This document shows positions 50,264 through 58,091 of a stretch of 64,000 nucleotides of DNA, piece after piece. This stretch comes from an uncultured Eubacteriales bacterium (GTDB taxonomy: Bacteria; Bacillota; Clostridia; Peptostreptococcales; Anaerovoracaceae), in contig CACYYD010000006.1 of assembly GCA_902778585.1 (NCBI GenBank), positions 1-64,000 of the forward strand, read 5' to 3'. The position numbers and the translations under genes were made by a program. Each line of letters starts with the position of its first letter. The stretch's first letter is position 1. A model generated the notes under the pieces. It ran no database searches and was not told the DNA's origin. It worked only from the letters and a program-made list of their open reading frames with translations.

Positions 50264-50329
50264 GCGGCTGCGGAGTGCCGGGCTCGAAAACCAGTGGATC
50301 AGCTATTGCATAACCGCAGCCGCACTTTT
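50264..50329 (+). terminator. Long-loop GC-rich hairpin after purL, likely terminator
   Basis: GCGGCTGCGG (50264-50273) pairs perfectly with CCGCAGCCGC (50314-50323) around a 40-nt loop, and ACTTTTATT follows. It probably ends the purine transcript. The loop contains GGCTCGAAAACC, which looks like a tRNA T-arm piece but no tRNA can be folded here. Confidence 0.6.
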
Positions 50330-50353
50330 ATTCTAAAAATAACAGGAGTAAAA

Positions 50354-51469
50354 ATGCTCGGAAAAACGAATTACAAAAACAGAATAATATGGATACTGGC
50401 AGTCTTCTTCGTCTGGTATATGGTGGTAAGCAGTTTTCTGACGCTTTATCAGGAATCTCTGCAGAACCACCTCTTCCCGCATCCGTCTCCGGCAATGAAG
50501 TTCGTGCTTGAGTACTATGCGCTGACTCTGTCATCGGTCGTGGTGTTCTTCCTCGTATGCTGGCTCACAAAGAAGAACCGTTTCCTGCTGGATGTGGTGA
50601 AGCCGACAGTGAAGCGCCGCAGCATGAGCAAGCTGGGCGTCGGTATCCTGCTGGGATTCCTGACCAACTTCTTCTGCATACTCTGCGCTCTGCTGCACGG
50701 GGACATCAAGCTCTATCTGGACTTCTCCTCGTCGCAGATCCCGGTCATGATATTCGCGTTCATCTGCGTATTCATCCAGAGTTCATCGGAAGAGATCTGG
50801 TGCCGCGTCTTTATGTATGACAGGATCAACGTGCACTACCCGCTCTGGGTGGCGATAGTCGTGAACGGAGTCGTCTTCGGACTGCTGCACAGCTTCAATC
50901 CGGGCATCACTGCTCTGGCGATGGCCGACCTCATCGTATGCGGACTTGCGTACTCGCTGCTGCGCTGGTACTCGGGCAGCATCTGGACCTGCTTCGGCAT
51001 ACACACGATGTGGAACTTCACGCAGAACTTCATCTTCGGCCTGCCAAACAGCGGCCTGGTATCCGAGGCATCGATATACCATCTGGATGCCGCGAACGCG
51101 GTGAGCAACTGGGTATACAGCTATGAATTCGGCGTCGAGGGCGCCGTGCCGGCCATATTCATCGACCTTTTACTGGCCGCAGTCATCCTGTATAAGGCAA
51201 AGAAAGACGGAAGGCTCGGAGAGCTGCTCGAGAGCAGAGAGAGCAGAGGCCTGGCTCCTGCTGAGCCGGCAGGAAAGACCGTGAAGATGGCAGCAGCGGA
51301 CGAGACGGATCTGGACATCGAGACAGTGACGGCTGCTGAAGATATGCCGGCTGCAGATGCAGCTGCAGAGAAGAAAGCACCGGTAAGTGCAGCGGCGGAT
51401 GCGGAGCAGAAAGCATCTGCAGGAGCAAAGGCGGAAGAGGATCCGCTGGTAGTGGAATTTGAGGAATAA
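50354..51469 (+). CDS. CPBP family intramembrane metalloprotease
   Basis: A 371-residue membrane protein from ATG 50354 (CAGGAG five bases upstream; the longer frame begins inside the terminator). About eight helices. The CPBP/CAAX motifs are SSSEEIWCRVFMYDR near residue 143 (E-E-x-x-x-R), LLHSFNPGI near 178 and GIHTMWNFTQNF near 216, giving the Glu, Arg and His residues of the glutamate intramembrane protease site. The last 75 residues form an Ala/Glu-rich tail with little structure. Roles of bacterial members include bacteriocin immunity and signal peptide removal; none can be assigned here. Confidence 0.85.
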   Translation: MLGKTNYKNRIIWILAVFFVWYMVVSSFLTLYQESLQNHLFPHPSPAMKFVLEYYALTLSSVVVFFLVCWLTKKNRFLLDVVKPTVKRRSMSKLGVGILLGFLTNFFCILCALLHGDIKLYLDFSSSQIPVMIFAFICVFIQSSSEEIWCRVFMYDRINVHYPLWVAIVVNGVVFGLLHSFNPGITALAMADLIVCGLAYSLLRWYSGSIWTCFGIHTMWNFTQNFIFGLPNSGLVSEASIYHLDAANAVSNWVYSYEFGVEGAVPAIFIDLLLAAVILYKAKKDGRLGELLESRESRGLAPAEPAGKTVKMAAADETDLDIETVTAAEDMPAADAAAEKKAPVSAAADAEQKASAGAKAEEDPLVVEFEE

Positions 51470-51471
51470 GA

Positions 51472-52209
51472 ATGAGTAAGGAATTGAAAAGACTTGGTAT
51501 TGATGAATATCTGGAGAGGCTCGGGTCGGGTGCCCCGACCCCCGGCGGCGGCGCCGCCGCTGCGCTGTGCTCAGCGCAGGGAGCCGCGCTTGTAATGATG
51601 GTCGCCAACCATACGATCGGCAAGCCTAAGTATGCCGAGTTTGAAGAACTCAACAAGGACATACTCTCCGAGGCAGAAGTCCTCATGAAGAGTCTGACCG
51701 ACGGCATAGATAATGACGCCGAGGCTTTCGGCGAGGTATCCCGCGCTTATGGGATGGCTAAGTCATTCTCGGATATCCAGATAGACAGAGTCTCTGCTGA
51801 GATAGAAAGACTCAAGGGCAACGGCTTTTCTGTGGACGAGATCGGCGACGACGGAATGACCGCCGAGATCATAGACCAGATAGAGTTTGCTCTTGGTGAA
51901 GAAAGAAAGGCTGCGATCGCTTCCGCGTCTGTTCTTGCGGCGGAAGCTCCGATGATGGTGATGGAAGATTCGCTTGCGGCCCTCCGCCTGGCTGCAACCC
52001 TGAAGGGCCGCTCCAACAAGAATCTGGAGAGCGACATATTTGTAGCGGCGCGCTGCCTCTATGCCGGCATCACCTCAGCCGCATACAATGTCAATGTCAA
52101 TCTGCCGGCCATAGAGCGGGCCGACCCGGCCCTCGCATCGGAGATGCGCCAGCGCGCCTCCGGCATAATCGACACTGCAAACGGCATCCTTTCAGACTTA
52201 GTGAAATAA
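51472..52209 (+). CDS. fchA: Cyclodeaminase/cyclohydrolase family folate enzyme (FchA-like)
   Basis: A 245-residue protein of the formiminotransferase-cyclodeaminase C-terminal family. GSGAPTPGGGAAAALCSAQGAALVMMVANHT near residue 18 is the folate-binding signature, and the ALRLAATLKGRSNKNLESDIFVAARCL region is the second conserved helix set. Clostridial homologues act as methenyltetrahydrofolate cyclohydrolase, which would supply 10-formyltetrahydrofolate for PurN and the AICAR transformylase encoded upstream. A ribosome binding site (GAGGAATAAGA) lies in the end of the CPBP gene. Cyclodeaminase activity is an alternative. Confidence 0.85.
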   Translation: MSKELKRLGIDEYLERLGSGAPTPGGGAAAALCSAQGAALVMMVANHTIGKPKYAEFEELNKDILSEAEVLMKSLTDGIDNDAEAFGEVSRAYGMAKSFSDIQIDRVSAEIERLKGNGFSVDEIGDDGMTAEIIDQIEFALGEERKAAIASASVLAAEAPMMVMEDSLAALRLAATLKGRSNKNLESDIFVAARCLYAGITSAAYNVNVNLPAIERADPALASEMRQRASGIIDTANGILSDLVK

Positions 52210-52267
52210 CCGAAAAGCATTTTTCCGGGAGGGTCGCAGAAAGCCCAACTTCTGCCAGATACTGCAA

Positions 52268-53143
52268 ATGGAAAGCGCACGCTGCAAGGCATTTATTGAA
52301 TCAGTTGAGCGCGGCAGCTTCAGAGCGGCCGCCGAAGCTCTCGGCTACACACCATCGGCCGTGAGCCAGCTTGTTGCCGCGCTCGAAAAAGAGCTCGGCC
52401 TCAATCTGCTGGTCCGCTCCAAGAAGGGCGTGACGGTAACTTCGGAGGGAGAAAAGCTACTGCCGATCGTCCGCTCCTACCTCGCCCGCGAAAAGGAGAT
52501 GTACGAGCTCGCGTCCGAGATGCAGGGCATCTCAGTCGGCAACCTCACGATCGCTGCGTACCCGAGCGTCGCCATCACATGGCTCCCGGAGGTGGTGCGA
52601 ACCTTCCAGAATGATTACCCCGATGTGCAGTTCAGCCTTATGGAGGGCATAAGGGAGGAGATCTTCGGACACCTGAACGACCACAGCGCCGACATGGGTT
52701 TCATGGCATACGCCGAGCCGATGGATTACGAGTGGACGCCTCTCGCCGAGGAGCAGATAATCGCGGTCGTCCCGGAGAATCACAGGCTGGCCGGAGCGAA
52801 GTCCTACCCGATAAAGGACTGCGAGAAGGACAGTTTCATCATGACCTCGTGGGGCAATGACATGGAGGTACTCAACATATTCAAAAAGTACAAGGTGGCT
52901 CCCGAGATAAAGTTCACCACCTACGACACGCCGGCGACTCTCGCGATGGTGAGGATGGGACTCGGTGTCGCGTTTGTAAATGAGCTTTCGGCGCAGTACT
53001 GGAACGACCACCTCGTGAAGCTCCCGCTCGACCCGCCTCAGAAGGTCGAGTTCGGCATCGCCTACACATCGCACGAGCACATGACCAAGGCGGCAAAGAA
53101 GTTTTACGACTATGCGCTGCGCTATCTGAAAGAAAAGGAATAA
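52268..53143 (+). CDS. LysR family transcriptional regulator
   Basis: A 291-residue LysR protein. Winged helix-turn-helix at residues 1-62 (FIESVERGSFRAAAEALGYTPSAVSQLVAALEKELG in family form) and a periplasmic-binding-like effector domain at about 90-285. It is on the same strand as fchA after 58 nt, with no clear ribosome binding site. Its target is unknown; the nearest divergent or neighbouring gene candidates are the small peptide at 53262-53339 and the folate gene. Confidence 0.92.
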   Translation: MESARCKAFIESVERGSFRAAAEALGYTPSAVSQLVAALEKELGLNLLVRSKKGVTVTSEGEKLLPIVRSYLAREKEMYELASEMQGISVGNLTIAAYPSVAITWLPEVVRTFQNDYPDVQFSLMEGIREEIFGHLNDHSADMGFMAYAEPMDYEWTPLAEEQIIAVVPENHRLAGAKSYPIKDCEKDSFIMTSWGNDMEVLNIFKKYKVAPEIKFTTYDTPATLAMVRMGLGVAFVNELSAQYWNDHLVKLPLDPPQKVEFGIAYTSHEHMTKAAKKFYDYALRYLKEKE

Positions 53144-53178
53144 AGACCGGCGCGGATCTGAAACAGATCACAATAACA

Positions 53179-53219
53179 AAGAAGAGGATCCGAAGATTTC
53201 TCCGGATCCTCTTCTTTTT
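53179..53219. terminator. Strong bidirectional terminator after the LysR gene
   Basis: AAGAAGAGGATCCG (53179-53192) and CGGATCCTCTTCTT (53203-53216) form a perfect 14 bp stem with a 10-nt loop, followed by a run of five T residues. It lies between the convergent LysR and small-peptide genes. Confidence 0.92.
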
Positions 53220-53261
53220 CATTTATAAGGTTTTCTATGTCATGATTCACATGTTCAGTTA

Positions 53262-53339
53262 TTAAAATGTGTCCTCAAACTCGACATCTGCAAATACGTA
53301 TACGATCATTGCGGCTGCTACGAAGATTAAAGTTGTCAT
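53262..53339 (-). CDS. 25-residue single-helix membrane peptide
   Basis: ATG 53339 is preceded by an excellent ribosome binding site (AAGGAGGT, six bases upstream on the minus strand). The frame encodes MTTLIFVAAAMIVYVFA, a clean hydrophobic helix, and then an acidic tail (DVEFEDTF) before TAA. It has a promoter at 53436-53464 and a shared terminator downstream. I do not recognise a family. Small peptides of this kind often assist membrane transporters or respiratory enzymes. The remaining parts of 53144-53680 hold two promoters and no other gene. Confidence 0.65.
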   Translation of the reverse strand: MTTLIFVAAAMIVYVFADVEFEDTF

Positions 53340-53435
53340 GGCTTACCTCCTTTATGTAAACACGCCCATCGGCCTTATCCTGAAGATCCGAGTCTTCGTT
53401 TCGCCGTCCGGCGTTTCTCTTCTCTTCTTGTCTGT

Positions 53436-53464
53436 ATTATAGGCCCGCCATTAACAAAAGTAAA
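53436..53464 (-). promoter_or_regulatory. Promoter of the small membrane peptide
   Basis: On the minus strand TTTACT (53459-53464), 17 bp spacer, perfect TATAAT (53436-53441). The leader would be about 90 nt and contains a small GCCGGACGGC hairpin. Confidence 0.55.
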
Positions 53465-53583
53465 ACTACAGATTATAATTGATATGAACAGTTTTACTTA
53501 TCACAAACTCGCAGCCCCAGCGCTGCACCTTGCGCCGCAATGCACGACTGATCGGATGGTGAAGGCGCCCCGCCACGCGTTTG

Positions 53584-53612
53584 TTGATTTATCCGCCGAT
53601 TAACTGTAAAAT
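53584..53612 (+). promoter_or_regulatory. Promoter of the rubredoxin gene
   Basis: TTGATT (53584-53589), 17 bp spacer, TAAAAT (53607-53612), followed by a leader of about 60 nt with AGGAGG before the ATG at 53681. Confidence 0.6.
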
Positions 53613-53680
53613 CTGAATTGTCAGAACCGTGCGCAAAACTGCCGCGCGGCACCTCAGATCAACAAAACAGGAGGAATGAA

Positions 53681-53839
53681 ATGGATAAGTATGTATGCAG
53701 CGTTTGCGGTTATGTTTATGACCCTGAAGCAGGCGATCCGGATAACGGAGTAGCTCCCGGCACAGCTTGGGAAGATGTTCCTGAAGATTGGGTATGCCCT
53801 CTTTGCGGAGTAGGCAAGGACAGCTTCGACGCTGAATAG
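53681..53839 (+). CDS. rd: Rubredoxin
   Basis: A 52-residue iron protein from ATG 53681 (AGGAGG six bases upstream; a longer frame from 53618 lacks support). The four iron-ligand Cys are in [12 protein letters not shown] and [11 protein letters not shown], and the [15 protein letters not shown] stretch is typical of clostridial rubredoxins. It carries single electrons, often for oxygen or peroxide reduction in anaerobes. It has its own promoter and terminator. Confidence 0.97.
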   Translation: MDKYVCSVCGYVYDPEAGDPDNGVAPGTAWEDVPEDWVCPLCGVGKDSFDAE

Positions 53840-53866
53840 TAAGAGACTGCGCTCATGCGCGTAAAT

Positions 53867-53895
53867 ACGAGGGCTTTGCGGCCCTCGTTGTTTTT
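53867..53895 (+). terminator. Rubredoxin terminator
   Basis: ACGAGGGC (53867-53874), 6-nt loop, GCCCTCGT (53881-53888), then TGTTTTT. A standard factor-independent terminator. Confidence 0.9.
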
Positions 53896-53984
53896 AGAGA
53901 ACCGTGCCGCGCGTTTGCGTGACGGCCGGAATAAAGGGATCCGGTCAGCAGATGCGCATGGCATCCGGCAAACAAGGAGACAAT

Positions 53985-54869
53985 ATGTATAAGATCGTAA
54001 GAAGGAGATCGCTAAGGCCGACTGTTACGCAGCTCGAGATCGAGGCGCCTCTTGTGGCGCGCAAGGCTAAGCCGGGACAGTTCATTATCCTGAGAGTCGA
54101 CGAGGACGGCGAGAGGATCCCGCTGACTGTCGCGGGCACAAACCCTGAAGAGGGGACCGTCAAGATCATATTCCAGATCGTCGGCGCGACTACTGAAAAA
54201 CTGAACCACGTACCGGAGGGCGGATATCTGCAGGACTTTGTCGGTCCGCTCGGACGGGCGACAGAGACCGAGGGCATAAAGAAGGTCTGCATCGTCGGCG
54301 GAGGAGTCGGCTGCGCCATCGCAATGCCTGTCGCTCAGGAGTTCCACCGCATCGGAGCTGAGGTAACGAGCATCATCGGCTTCCGCAGCAAGGACCTCGT
54401 GATACTCGAGGACGAGTTCAATGAGTGCTCGGACAGACTCTTCGTGATGACGGACGACGGGTCGTACGCGCGCGAGGGCAACGTCACTGTTCCGCTCCGC
54501 GAGATGCTTGAAGGTGGCGAGAAGTTTGACATGATCATCACCATCGGACCGCTGATCATGATGAAGTTCGTCACTCTGACCGCGAAGGAGTTCGGCGCGC
54601 CGGTAACTGTATCGATGAGCCCTATCATGGTGGACGGCACGGGAATGTGCGGCTGCTGCAGACTCACGCTCAACACCGACGAGGGCCGCGTCATGAAGTT
54701 CGCGTGCGTTGACGGTCCGGACTTCAACGGCTACGAGGTCGACTTTGATGAGGCGATAGCAAGGGGCAGGACCTACTTCGAATTCGAGCGTCACGCTCAC
54801 GAGGAGACCTGCAATCTTTACAAGGCAGCGGACGAGTTCACCGCGAACGGCGGCGCCGCGAATGCTTAG
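53985..54869 (+). CDS. nfnA: NfnA: ferredoxin-NADP reductase subunit of NADH-dependent transhydrogenase
   Basis: A 294-residue FAD/NAD-binding protein of the dihydroorotate dehydrogenase electron-transfer type, from ATG 53985 (AAGGAG six bases upstream). FAD contacts lie in KPGQFIILRVDEDGERIPLTV near residue 33, the NAD loop is VCIVGGGVGCAIAMPVA near 105, and the [2Fe-2S] cluster ligands are in GTGMCGCCRLTL and KFACVDGPDFNGYEVDF near 218-245. It pairs with the downstream GltA-like subunit in the NfnAB complex, which couples NADPH oxidation to reduction of ferredoxin and NAD. Sulfide dehydrogenase SudB is an alternative name for the same fold. Confidence 0.9.
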   Translation: MYKIVRRRSLRPTVTQLEIEAPLVARKAKPGQFIILRVDEDGERIPLTVAGTNPEEGTVKIIFQIVGATTEKLNHVPEGGYLQDFVGPLGRATETEGIKKVCIVGGGVGCAIAMPVAQEFHRIGAEVTSIIGFRSKDLVILEDEFNECSDRLFVMTDDGSYAREGNVTVPLREMLEGGEKFDMIITIGPLIMMKFVTLTAKEFGAPVTVSMSPIMVDGTGMCGCCRLTLNTDEGRVMKFACVDGPDFNGYEVDFDEAIARGRTYFEFERHAHEETCNLYKAADEFTANGGAANA

Positions 54870-54887
54870 CAGGGAGGAGGAACGGAA

Positions 54888-56297
54888 ATGGCAATAGACC
54901 CTAAGAAACACGAAATGCCGTCACAGGATCCTCTGGTGCGGGCACATAATTTTGACGAGGTAGCTCTGGGCTACTCCGAGGAGACGGCGCTGGCCGAGGC
55001 TGCGCGCTGCCTCAACTGCAAGAATCAGCCGTGCGTTTCGGGATGCCCGGTGAACGTGCACATCCCTGAATTCATCGCAAAGGTAAAAGAGGGAGACTTC
55101 GAGGGCGCTTATCAGATAATCAGCGAGACCTCGACTCTGCCGGCGGTCTGCGGACGCGTTTGCCCGCAGGAGACCCAGTGCGAGCAGAAGTGCACTCTCG
55201 GCGTGAAGTTTGAGCCGGTCGGGATCGGCCGTCTTGAGAGATACGTCGCTGACTGGCACAACAGGCAGGAGGCCGTAAAGGCTGAGCCGCCTGTTTCCAA
55301 CGGACACAAGGTAGCGATCGTGGGATCGGGCCCGTCGGGACTTACCTGCGCGGGCGACCTTGCACGCAAGGGCTACAAGGTGACCATCTACGAAGCTCTC
55401 CACACGGCGGGCGGCGTGCTGGTTTACGGTATCCCTGAGTTCCGTCTGCCGAAGGCGATCGTTGCGCGCGAGGTCCAGGGACTCAAGGACCTCGGCGTTG
55501 ATATTGAAACTAATGTAATCATCGGAAAGACTCTGACCATCGACGAGCTCTTTGAGATGGGCTACGAGGCTGTGTTCATCGGTTCGGGAGCCGGACTTCC
55601 GAGCTTCATGAACATCCCGGGCGAGTCGCTCCGCGGAGTTTATTCGGCTAACGAGTATCTGACGAGAAGCAACCTGATGAAGGCATACCGCGACGATCCG
55701 ACCACGCCTATCATGAAGGGCGGCAAGGTCGCGGTAGTCGGCGGCGGCAACGTTGCTATGGACGCCGCCAGGACGGCGCTCAGACTCGGCGCCGAGAAGG
55801 TATACATCGTGTACAGGCGCTCGATGGATGAGCTGCCGGCCCGTAAAGAGGAAGTCGAGCACGCACAGGAAGAAGGAATCGAGTTCCATCTGCTGTGCAA
55901 TCCTGTGGAAGTGCTCGGCTACAATAACCCTGATGACGCCCGCGACCCGAGGAACGGCTCGGTCACCGGCATAAGGGCTATCAGGATGGAATTGGGTGAG
56001 CCGGACGCGAGCGGGCGTCGCCGTCCTGTACCGATCGAGGGCAGCGAGTTTGAACTCGATGTCGACACTGTTATCATTGCCATAGGAACGAGCCCGAATC
56101 CGCTCATCAAGGATACGACGGAAGGGCTCGAGGTGAACCGCCGCGGCGGCATCGTCGTAGACGAGGCCGGCCTCACGTCCCGTGAGGCTGTGTATGCCGG
56201 CGGCGACGCGGTCACTGGTGCGGCTACTGTTATAAGTGCTATGGGCGCCGGCAAACTCGCCGCGGCTTCAATAGATAAGCAGCTGTCCGGCAAGTAA
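54888..56297 (+). CDS. nfnB: NfnB / GltA-type NADPH-dependent oxidoreductase subunit
   Basis: A 469-residue flavoprotein of the glutamate synthase small-subunit type. Two [4Fe-4S] clusters are indicated by CLNCKNQPCVSGCPVNV near residue 42 and VCGRVCPQETQCEQKC near 88. FAD and NADPH loops are VAIVGSGPSGLTCAGDLARKGY near 141 and VAVVGGGNVAMDAARTALRLGA near 281. GTSPNPLIKDTTEGLEVNRRGG and the YAGGDAVTGAATVI end are typical. It is 18 nt after nfnA. The pair most likely forms NfnAB; without a GltB large subunit nearby, true glutamate synthase function is unlikely. Confidence 0.9.
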   Translation: MAIDPKKHEMPSQDPLVRAHNFDEVALGYSEETALAEAARCLNCKNQPCVSGCPVNVHIPEFIAKVKEGDFEGAYQIISETSTLPAVCGRVCPQETQCEQKCTLGVKFEPVGIGRLERYVADWHNRQEAVKAEPPVSNGHKVAIVGSGPSGLTCAGDLARKGYKVTIYEALHTAGGVLVYGIPEFRLPKAIVAREVQGLKDLGVDIETNVIIGKTLTIDELFEMGYEAVFIGSGAGLPSFMNIPGESLRGVYSANEYLTRSNLMKAYRDDPTTPIMKGGKVAVVGGGNVAMDAARTALRLGAEKVYIVYRRSMDELPARKEEVEHAQEEGIEFHLLCNPVEVLGYNNPDDARDPRNGSVTGIRAIRMELGEPDASGRRRPVPIEGSEFELDVDTVIIAIGTSPNPLIKDTTEGLEVNRRGGIVVDEAGLTSREAVYAGGDAVTGAATVISAMGAGKLAAASIDKQLSGK

Positions 56298-56602
56298 TGT
56301 GACGTCTATTTCCCGGATACGGGCATCCGAACGCCACAAAGTTGACGCATTTTTCGGAAAATGGTCTGTTTTGCGTCAACGTATCCGTTGATACTGTTTA
56401 CAGGTAAAGATTACATAAGCAAAAAGATGACGCATTTCTGCAATTATCTGCAGATTTGCGTCATCTTTTTCTCAATTTTATGCTTCAGAGCGCTTTTTGC
56501 GACCGATGAGTTGACGCAAATCCGTCTGATTTCGCTAATTTGCGTCAATAATGTGGCGTCTATCCTCGGAATAGGGCATCCTGGCGCCACAAAGTTGGCG
56601 CA
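56298..56602. repeat. Symmetric inverted-site array of the TGACGCA family
   Basis: Three exact inverted pairs of TGACGCA/TGCGTCA lie at 56343-56378, 56428-56463 and 56512-56547 (each 36 bp outer to outer, about 49 bp apart). They are flanked by two copies of a 52-53 bp direct repeat (56298-56350 and 56552-56603, about 80 percent identical) that has TGTGACG or TGTGGCG and CGCCACA ends and finishes in TTGACGCAT or TTGGCGCAT. The whole layout is symmetric about the middle pair. It occupies the gap between the convergent nfnB and 56612-57280 genes, with no coding potential. Confidence 0.8.
56421..56470. terminator. Central array hairpin acting as bidirectional terminator
   Basis: AAAAAGATGACGCA (56421-56434) and TGCGTCATCTTTTT (56457-56470) form a perfect 14 bp stem, with CTGCA/TGCAG pairing further inside. 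T-runs exist on both strands. This middle unit of the array therefore also fits a shared terminator for nfnB and the convergent membrane-protein gene. Confidence 0.8.
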
Positions 56603-56611
56603 TTATATCAT

Positions 56612-57280
56612 CTATATGATCCCCAGCGGTATCAGCACTGCCAGCAGCAGTGCGACGAGACCCCACACACATATCAGGAATCTCTTCCTTTTAGCCGGTG
56701 CCATGTCAGGAACATAGTTGCTGGCAAGGAAGAACGGTATGTACGTGGTGATGAATACCGGAATGACACCCCACCATTTATAGACCCAGATGAACGAGTG
56801 GTTCGATGTGCCCGCGAGGAAGGATTCGACCAGCGCAAACAGCAGCGCCATGCTGAGAGCTCCTGCAAGCTTGCAGCTTATGCCTTTCCTGCCGTTCTTC
56901 GCGAAGTAGCGGGTGTTCCTGTCCGCAGGGAGCATCTTGAAAGATATTATCCCGGCAAGCGAGAACATCATCGACAGTTCCCAGCACACACCTATAAGCA
57001 ATATGTATGTTGTAGATTCGTTGCTCACGGACCAGAGCGGGTAGCCTGTCACGTGCCCGATCACAGCGTTGCCTATCTCATACAGCCAGTGGACTCCGTA
57101 CAGAGCCAGCCCGGCGAATATGGCATCGTAGTTCTTCTTATTTATCTCTGACCAGTAAACATAGAAAACGACTGCGAGTATAAAAATGAAAGTCCAATTG
57201 AAATTATCAGTGCTGCGCACCTGGATGCTCCTTACAAGATCCATGGCGGCCTGTGATCCGTCTCCCCAGAAAACCAGCAT
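56612..57280 (-). CDS. Hypothetical polytopic membrane protein
   Basis: A 222-residue protein from ATG 57280 (GGGAG eight bases upstream; the frame is open 21 nt further). About seven hydrophobic segments: near residues 25-42, 52-72, 86-108, 131-152, 158-175 and 196-220, with NFNWTFIFILAVVFYVYW at the start. Trp- and Tyr-rich loops suggest an outer-face pocket. I do not recognise a family. It has its own promoter (57305-57333) and converges on nfnB. Nothing in the neighbourhood assigns a role. Confidence 0.75.
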   Translation of the reverse strand: MLVFWGDGSQAAMDLVRSIQVRSTDNFNWTFIFILAVVFYVYWSEINKKNYDAIFAGLALYGVHWLYEIGNAVIGHVTGYPLWSVSNESTTYILLIGVCWELSMMFSLAGIISFKMLPADRNTRYFAKNGRKGISCKLAGALSMALLFALVESFLAGTSNHSFIWVYKWWGVIPVFITTYIPFFLASNYVPDMAPAKRKRFLICVWGLVALLLAVLIPLGII

Positions 57281-57304
57281 GTTATGTCTCCCTTCATCCA
57301 AGAT

Positions 57305-57333
57305 ATTGTCAACCCACTTTTACTATACGTCAA
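57305..57333 (-). promoter_or_regulatory. Promoter of the hypothetical membrane protein
   Basis: On the minus strand TTGACG (57328-57333), 17 bp spacer, GACAAT (57305-57310). The leader is about 20 nt. A TACAAT at 57380-57385 on the plus strand may be the -10 of the divergent DJ-1-like gene but lacks a clear -35. Confidence 0.5.
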
Positions 57334-57458
57334 TTGCGGCCTGTGGTAAAGCAGAATCCGCTGCGTCATACAGTTATGGTACAATAGGAATGATCTCAAT
57401 GATCCCAGCGGCATTGCCGCAAATCAAGCAGTAAGGACTGAGATGAAGGAGTAACAGG

Positions 57459-58010
57459 ATGAAAGCGGTAGTATTTCTGGCCGACGGCTTCGAGGAATGC
57501 GAAGCTCTGATAACCGTAGATATATTGAGGAGGGCAGGCGTCGAGACTGTGATGGCATCGGTCATGGACAGGCGCCAGGTGGAGTCCTCGAGGAACATAA
57601 AGGTGATAGCCGACGCGATGGCCTCGGACGTCGATTTTGATTCGGCAGACCTCATAGTGCTGCCGGGCGGACGGCTTGGAACAGAGAACATGGCGAAGAG
57701 CAGCATCGTTGCGGAGAAGTGCAGGGAGTTCGCTCAGGCCGGAGGAAAGTATCTTGCGGCGATCTGCGCAGCGCCTTCGCTGCCGGCTTCGATGGGACTG
57801 CTCGAAGGAAAGAAGGCGACATGCCACCCTGACTTTGAAGGGCACATGGCCGGTGCGGCGCTTACAGGCACCGGCGTAGCTGTTGACGGAAACATCATCA
57901 CAGGACAGGGCCTCGGAGCTACATTCGACTTCGCCTTCCAGCTGGTAAGCATGCTGGTCAGCGAAGAGTGTGCAGAGCAGATAAAGAAAGCCATCTGTTA
58001 CAAGAAATAG
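57459..58010 (+). CDS. DJ-1/PfpI family protein
   Basis: A 183-residue DJ-1/ThiJ-like protein. VFLADGFEECEALITVDILRRAG at residues 5-27 carries the conserved Glu, LIVLPGGRLGTENM near residue 66 the backbone loop, and YLAAICAAPSLPASMGLL near residue 97 the reactive Cys in the nucleophile elbow. GQGLGATFDFAFQLV is the final conserved helix. Members act as glyoxalase III, deglycase-like or chaperone proteins under carbonyl stress; the exact activity is not known. It is monocistronic, ending at a strong terminator. Confidence 0.92.
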   Translation: MKAVVFLADGFEECEALITVDILRRAGVETVMASVMDRRQVESSRNIKVIADAMASDVDFDSADLIVLPGGRLGTENMAKSSIVAEKCREFAQAGGKYLAAICAAPSLPASMGLLEGKKATCHPDFEGHMAGAALTGTGVAVDGNIITGQGLGATFDFAFQLVSMLVSEECAEQIKKAICYKK

Positions 58011-58053
58011 CAGACGGAAGGACTTCCGTGCTAAATCTAATGACAAAAGAAAA

Positions 58054-58083
58054 AGGACCTCAGGCTTACATGCCTGAGGTCCT
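58054..58083. terminator. Terminator between convergent DJ-1-like and coaBC genes
   Basis: AGGACCTCAGGC (58054-58065), 6-nt loop, GCCTGAGGTCCT (58072-58083) is a perfect 12 bp stem. The minus strand continues with TTTTCTTTTG; the plus strand with CTCATTTCTT. Confidence 0.9.
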
Positions 58084-58091
58084 CTCATTTC

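Noticed and set aside
50274-50313. tRNA or tRNA fragment
   Set aside because: GGCTCGAAAACC resembles a T-arm, but no acceptor, D or anticodon stems can be formed and no CCA-side pairing exists; it is the loop of a terminator-like hairpin.
56298-56611. Insertion sequence remnant
   Set aside because: No transposase fragment or target-site duplication is visible, although a decayed non-autonomous element is not fully excluded.
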